Below are positions 8,879 to 9,659 of a stretch of 9,659 nucleotides of DNA, one piece after another. The DNA lies in NCBI GenBank assembly GCA_016791285.1, contig JAEUMX010000079.1:1-9659 (forward strand), written 5' to 3'. Positions within the stretch are counted from its first letter, which is position 1. Each line of letters begins with the position of its first letter. Origin of the DNA: Burkholderiales bacterium. GTDB taxonomy: Bacteria > Pseudomonadota > Gammaproteobacteria > Burkholderiales > JAEUMW01. A program made the position numbers and the translations under genes. The notes under the pieces are model-generated. The model was not told the origin of the DNA. It saw only the letters and a list, made by a program, of their open reading frames with translations, and made no database searches.

Positions 8879-8907
8879 TTGACTACGACCGAGGGCGAGA
8901 CCAAACT
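8879..8907 (+). promoter_or_regulatory. Weak candidate promoter for the nucleotide-binding gene pair
   Basis: TTGACT at 8879-8884 matches the -35 consensus at 5 of 6 bases. With 17-base spacing the -10 would be CAAACT (8902-8907), only 3 of 6. Its place, directly before the last two genes and after the operon end, is what makes it worth recording. Confidence 0.25.
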
Positions 8908-8911
8908 CGCC
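8894..8911 (+). other. Perfect 6-bp hairpin upstream of the first nucleotide-binding gene
   Basis: GGCGAG (8894-8899) and CTCGCC (8906-8911) are exact inverted repeats around the loop ACCAAA. No T-run follows. The hairpin ends one base before the possible TTG start at 8913 and contains that start's only purine-rich upstream sequence, which argues for the ATG at 8949 as the real start. Confidence 0.35.
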
Positions 8912-8948
8912 GTTGGAATTCCCACCCTTTGCGGACTGCACTAACCGG

Positions 8949-9365
8949 ATGTTCAAGGAAAGACCCCAGGCGTACTTGGCGTTGCCGCCGGCGGATGCCG
9001 CGTCGAAGGGCCTCGCGAACCAGATCCGCGAGGTGCTCGAGTCGCAGGGCATCGACGCGTTCGAGCCCGCCCAGATGAGCGCGGGCAGCTCGTGGTCGGA
9101 CCAGACCCAGGGCGCGATCCGTGAAGCGGAGGTGGTCGTCGCGGACCTCACGGGAATGAATCCGAGCGTGCTCTTCGACGTCGGCATCGCGCTCGGATTG
9201 CGCAAGCCCGTGCTCCTTCTGTCGCAGGAACCCGCGAAAAACCTGCCGCTCAATCTTCGAGCATATCAGGTCGCCGTCTACAGGCCCGACGATCTCGCGA
9301 CGGTCAGGCGCTACGTCGAGCTCTGGCTGGACGATGTCCGCGGGCGCCGAGGTTCCCTAACGTAG
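8949..9365 (+). CDS. Small nucleoside 2-deoxyribosyltransferase/TIR-like fold protein with Asp at the presumed catalytic Glu position
   Basis: A 138-residue single-domain protein with no signal peptide or membrane segment, so cytoplasmic. It opens with a beta strand AYLALPP, then a helix SKGLANQIREVLESQGI, a second strand, and the core helix-strand unit AIREAEVVVADLTGMNPSV followed by LFDVGIALGLRKPVLLL. The pattern AD-x-[TS]-G-x-NP-x-V-x-x-[ED]-x-G-x-A-x-x-x-x-KPV is typical of nucleoside 2-deoxyribosyltransferase/TIR-like proteins that bind nucleosides or NAD. The residue matching the catalytic Glu of deoxyribosyltransferases (E98 in the Lactobacillus enzyme) is Asp77 (9177-9179), so activity may be reduced or altered. 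The frame is also open to a TTG at 8913 (12 more residues); I prefer the ATG, although neither start has a strong ribosome binding site. The next gene, 7 bases on, encodes a related domain. Substrate and role are unknown. Confidence 0.75.
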   Translation: MFKERPQAYLALPPADAASKGLANQIREVLESQGIDAFEPAQMSAGSSWSDQTQGAIREAEVVVADLTGMNPSVLFDVGIALGLRKPVLLLSQEPAKNLPLNLRAYQVAVYRPDDLATVRRYVELWLDDVRGRRGSLT

Positions 9366-9372
9366 GACGGCG

Positions 9373-9659
9373 ATGGCGAACTGCTTCGTCATCATGCCGT
9401 TTCGGCCGGAGCTGAACTACCTCTACCGGAGCCTCAAGCAGTTCCTCGGCGGGGCGTTTCCGGGCTTGAGCGTCGTGCGCGGCGACGATCAGGCGTTGAC
9501 GGTGCCGCTGCTCACGAAGATCGCCGACTACATCCGCCAGGCCGATGTCGTCGTCGCCGACTGCAGCGGGCGCAATCCCAACGTGTTCTACGAGCTGGGC
9601 ATGGCGCACGCGCTCGACAAGCCGGTCGTGCTGATCACGAGCGACCCCGTCGAGCAGGC
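9373..9659 (+). CDS. Nucleoside 2-deoxyribosyltransferase/TIR-like protein, 3' end outside the window
   Basis: Open from the ATG at 9373 to the window edge: 95 complete codons, no stop. It starts MANCFVIMPF, the CFVIMPF strand typical of this protein group, followed by a helix (about 12-26), a strand and acidic segment near VVRGDD (35-40), a helix (about 44-56), and then ADVVVADCSGRNPNVFYELGMAHALDKPVVLIT (57-89). Glu74 (9592-9594) occupies the position of the catalytic Glu of deoxyribosyltransferases. Over a 36-residue core it is about half identical to the preceding protein, so the two look like diverged paralogues. The ATG lies 7 bases after the upstream stop, whose TAG is part of a TAGGA ribosome-binding-like sequence, so translation is probably coupled. 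Members of this group often continue into extra domains; whether this one does cannot be seen here. Confidence 0.75.
   Translation, partial: MANCFVIMPFRPELNYLYRSLKQFLGGAFPGLSVVRGDDQALTVPLLTKIADYIRQADVVVADCSGRNPNVFYELGMAHALDKPVVLITSDPVEQ

Larger units (their letters stand above)
8709..8948 (+). other. 240-base non-coding stretch after the ABC operon
   Basis: No intact gene is visible on either strand. The stretch holds the outer-membrane factor tail relic (8769-8807), two short GC-rich inverted repeats (8854-8876 and 8894-8911) and a TTGACT promoter-like hexamer at 8879. A GTG at 8705-8707 overlaps the yhhJ stop in the style of a coupled start, but its frame does not lead into the relic. It marks the boundary between the transport genes and the nucleotide-binding pair. 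Confidence 0.7.

Noticed and set aside
8854..8911. The two inverted repeats as an intrinsic terminator of the ABC operon
   Set aside because: Stems are only 5-6 base pairs and neither is followed by a T-run, so I list them as hairpins of unknown role rather than terminators.
1..9659. tRNA or rRNA genes, CRISPR arrays, insertion-sequence ends or attachment sites
   Set aside because: Reading through the window I saw no tRNA-like cloverleaf, regularly spaced repeats, transposase or recombinase gene, or terminal inverted repeats. A covariance-model or repeat search could still find weak cases.

Overview
This window is GC-rich, gene-dense, and all genes lie on the + strand. The genes match Gram-negative envelope transport systems: a proton-driven RND pump, an outer-membrane lipoprotein channel and a YhiI-RbbA-YhhJ ABC exporter. 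With the GC-biased third codon positions this suggests a high-GC proteobacterium, most likely a beta- or gammaproteobacterium. That placement is inference, because no rRNA or other taxonomic marker is present.

Region 1 (1-3639) is the end of an RND efflux operon. It holds the last two thirds of an HAE1-type (AcrB-like) inner-membrane pump, cut by the left edge. A NodT-family outer-membrane lipoprotein follows, overlapping it by 4 bases. The pump's own periplasmic adaptor is presumably upstream, outside the window.

Region 2 (3724-8708) is a compact three-gene ABC exporter operon with the same order and near-identical protein sizes as E. coli yhiI-rbbA-yhhJ: an HlyD-type adaptor, a double-ATPase/permease fusion and a second permease. 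The genes overlap by 4 bases or are 3 bases apart. Only 84 bases without a visible terminator separate them from the outer-membrane factor, so all five transport genes may form one transcription unit, and the one channel may serve both the RND and the ABC pump.

Region 3 (8709-8948) has no intact gene. It contains a short relic whose 10 codons (8769-8798), ending just before a stop, encode the same peptide as the C-terminal tail of the outer-membrane factor gene 5 kb upstream. This points to a lost second channel gene at the end of the ABC operon. The rest holds two small hairpins and one weak promoter-like site.

Region 4 (8949-9659) begins a different module: two tandem small genes 7 bases apart, the second running off the right edge. 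Both carry the nucleotide-binding core of nucleoside 2-deoxyribosyltransferase/TIR-like proteins. The second has the usual Glu at the presumed catalytic position and the first has Asp. The function is unknown. This fold is used by NAD- or nucleoside-cleaving effectors in phage defence, so the pair is the most likely place in the window for something undescribed.
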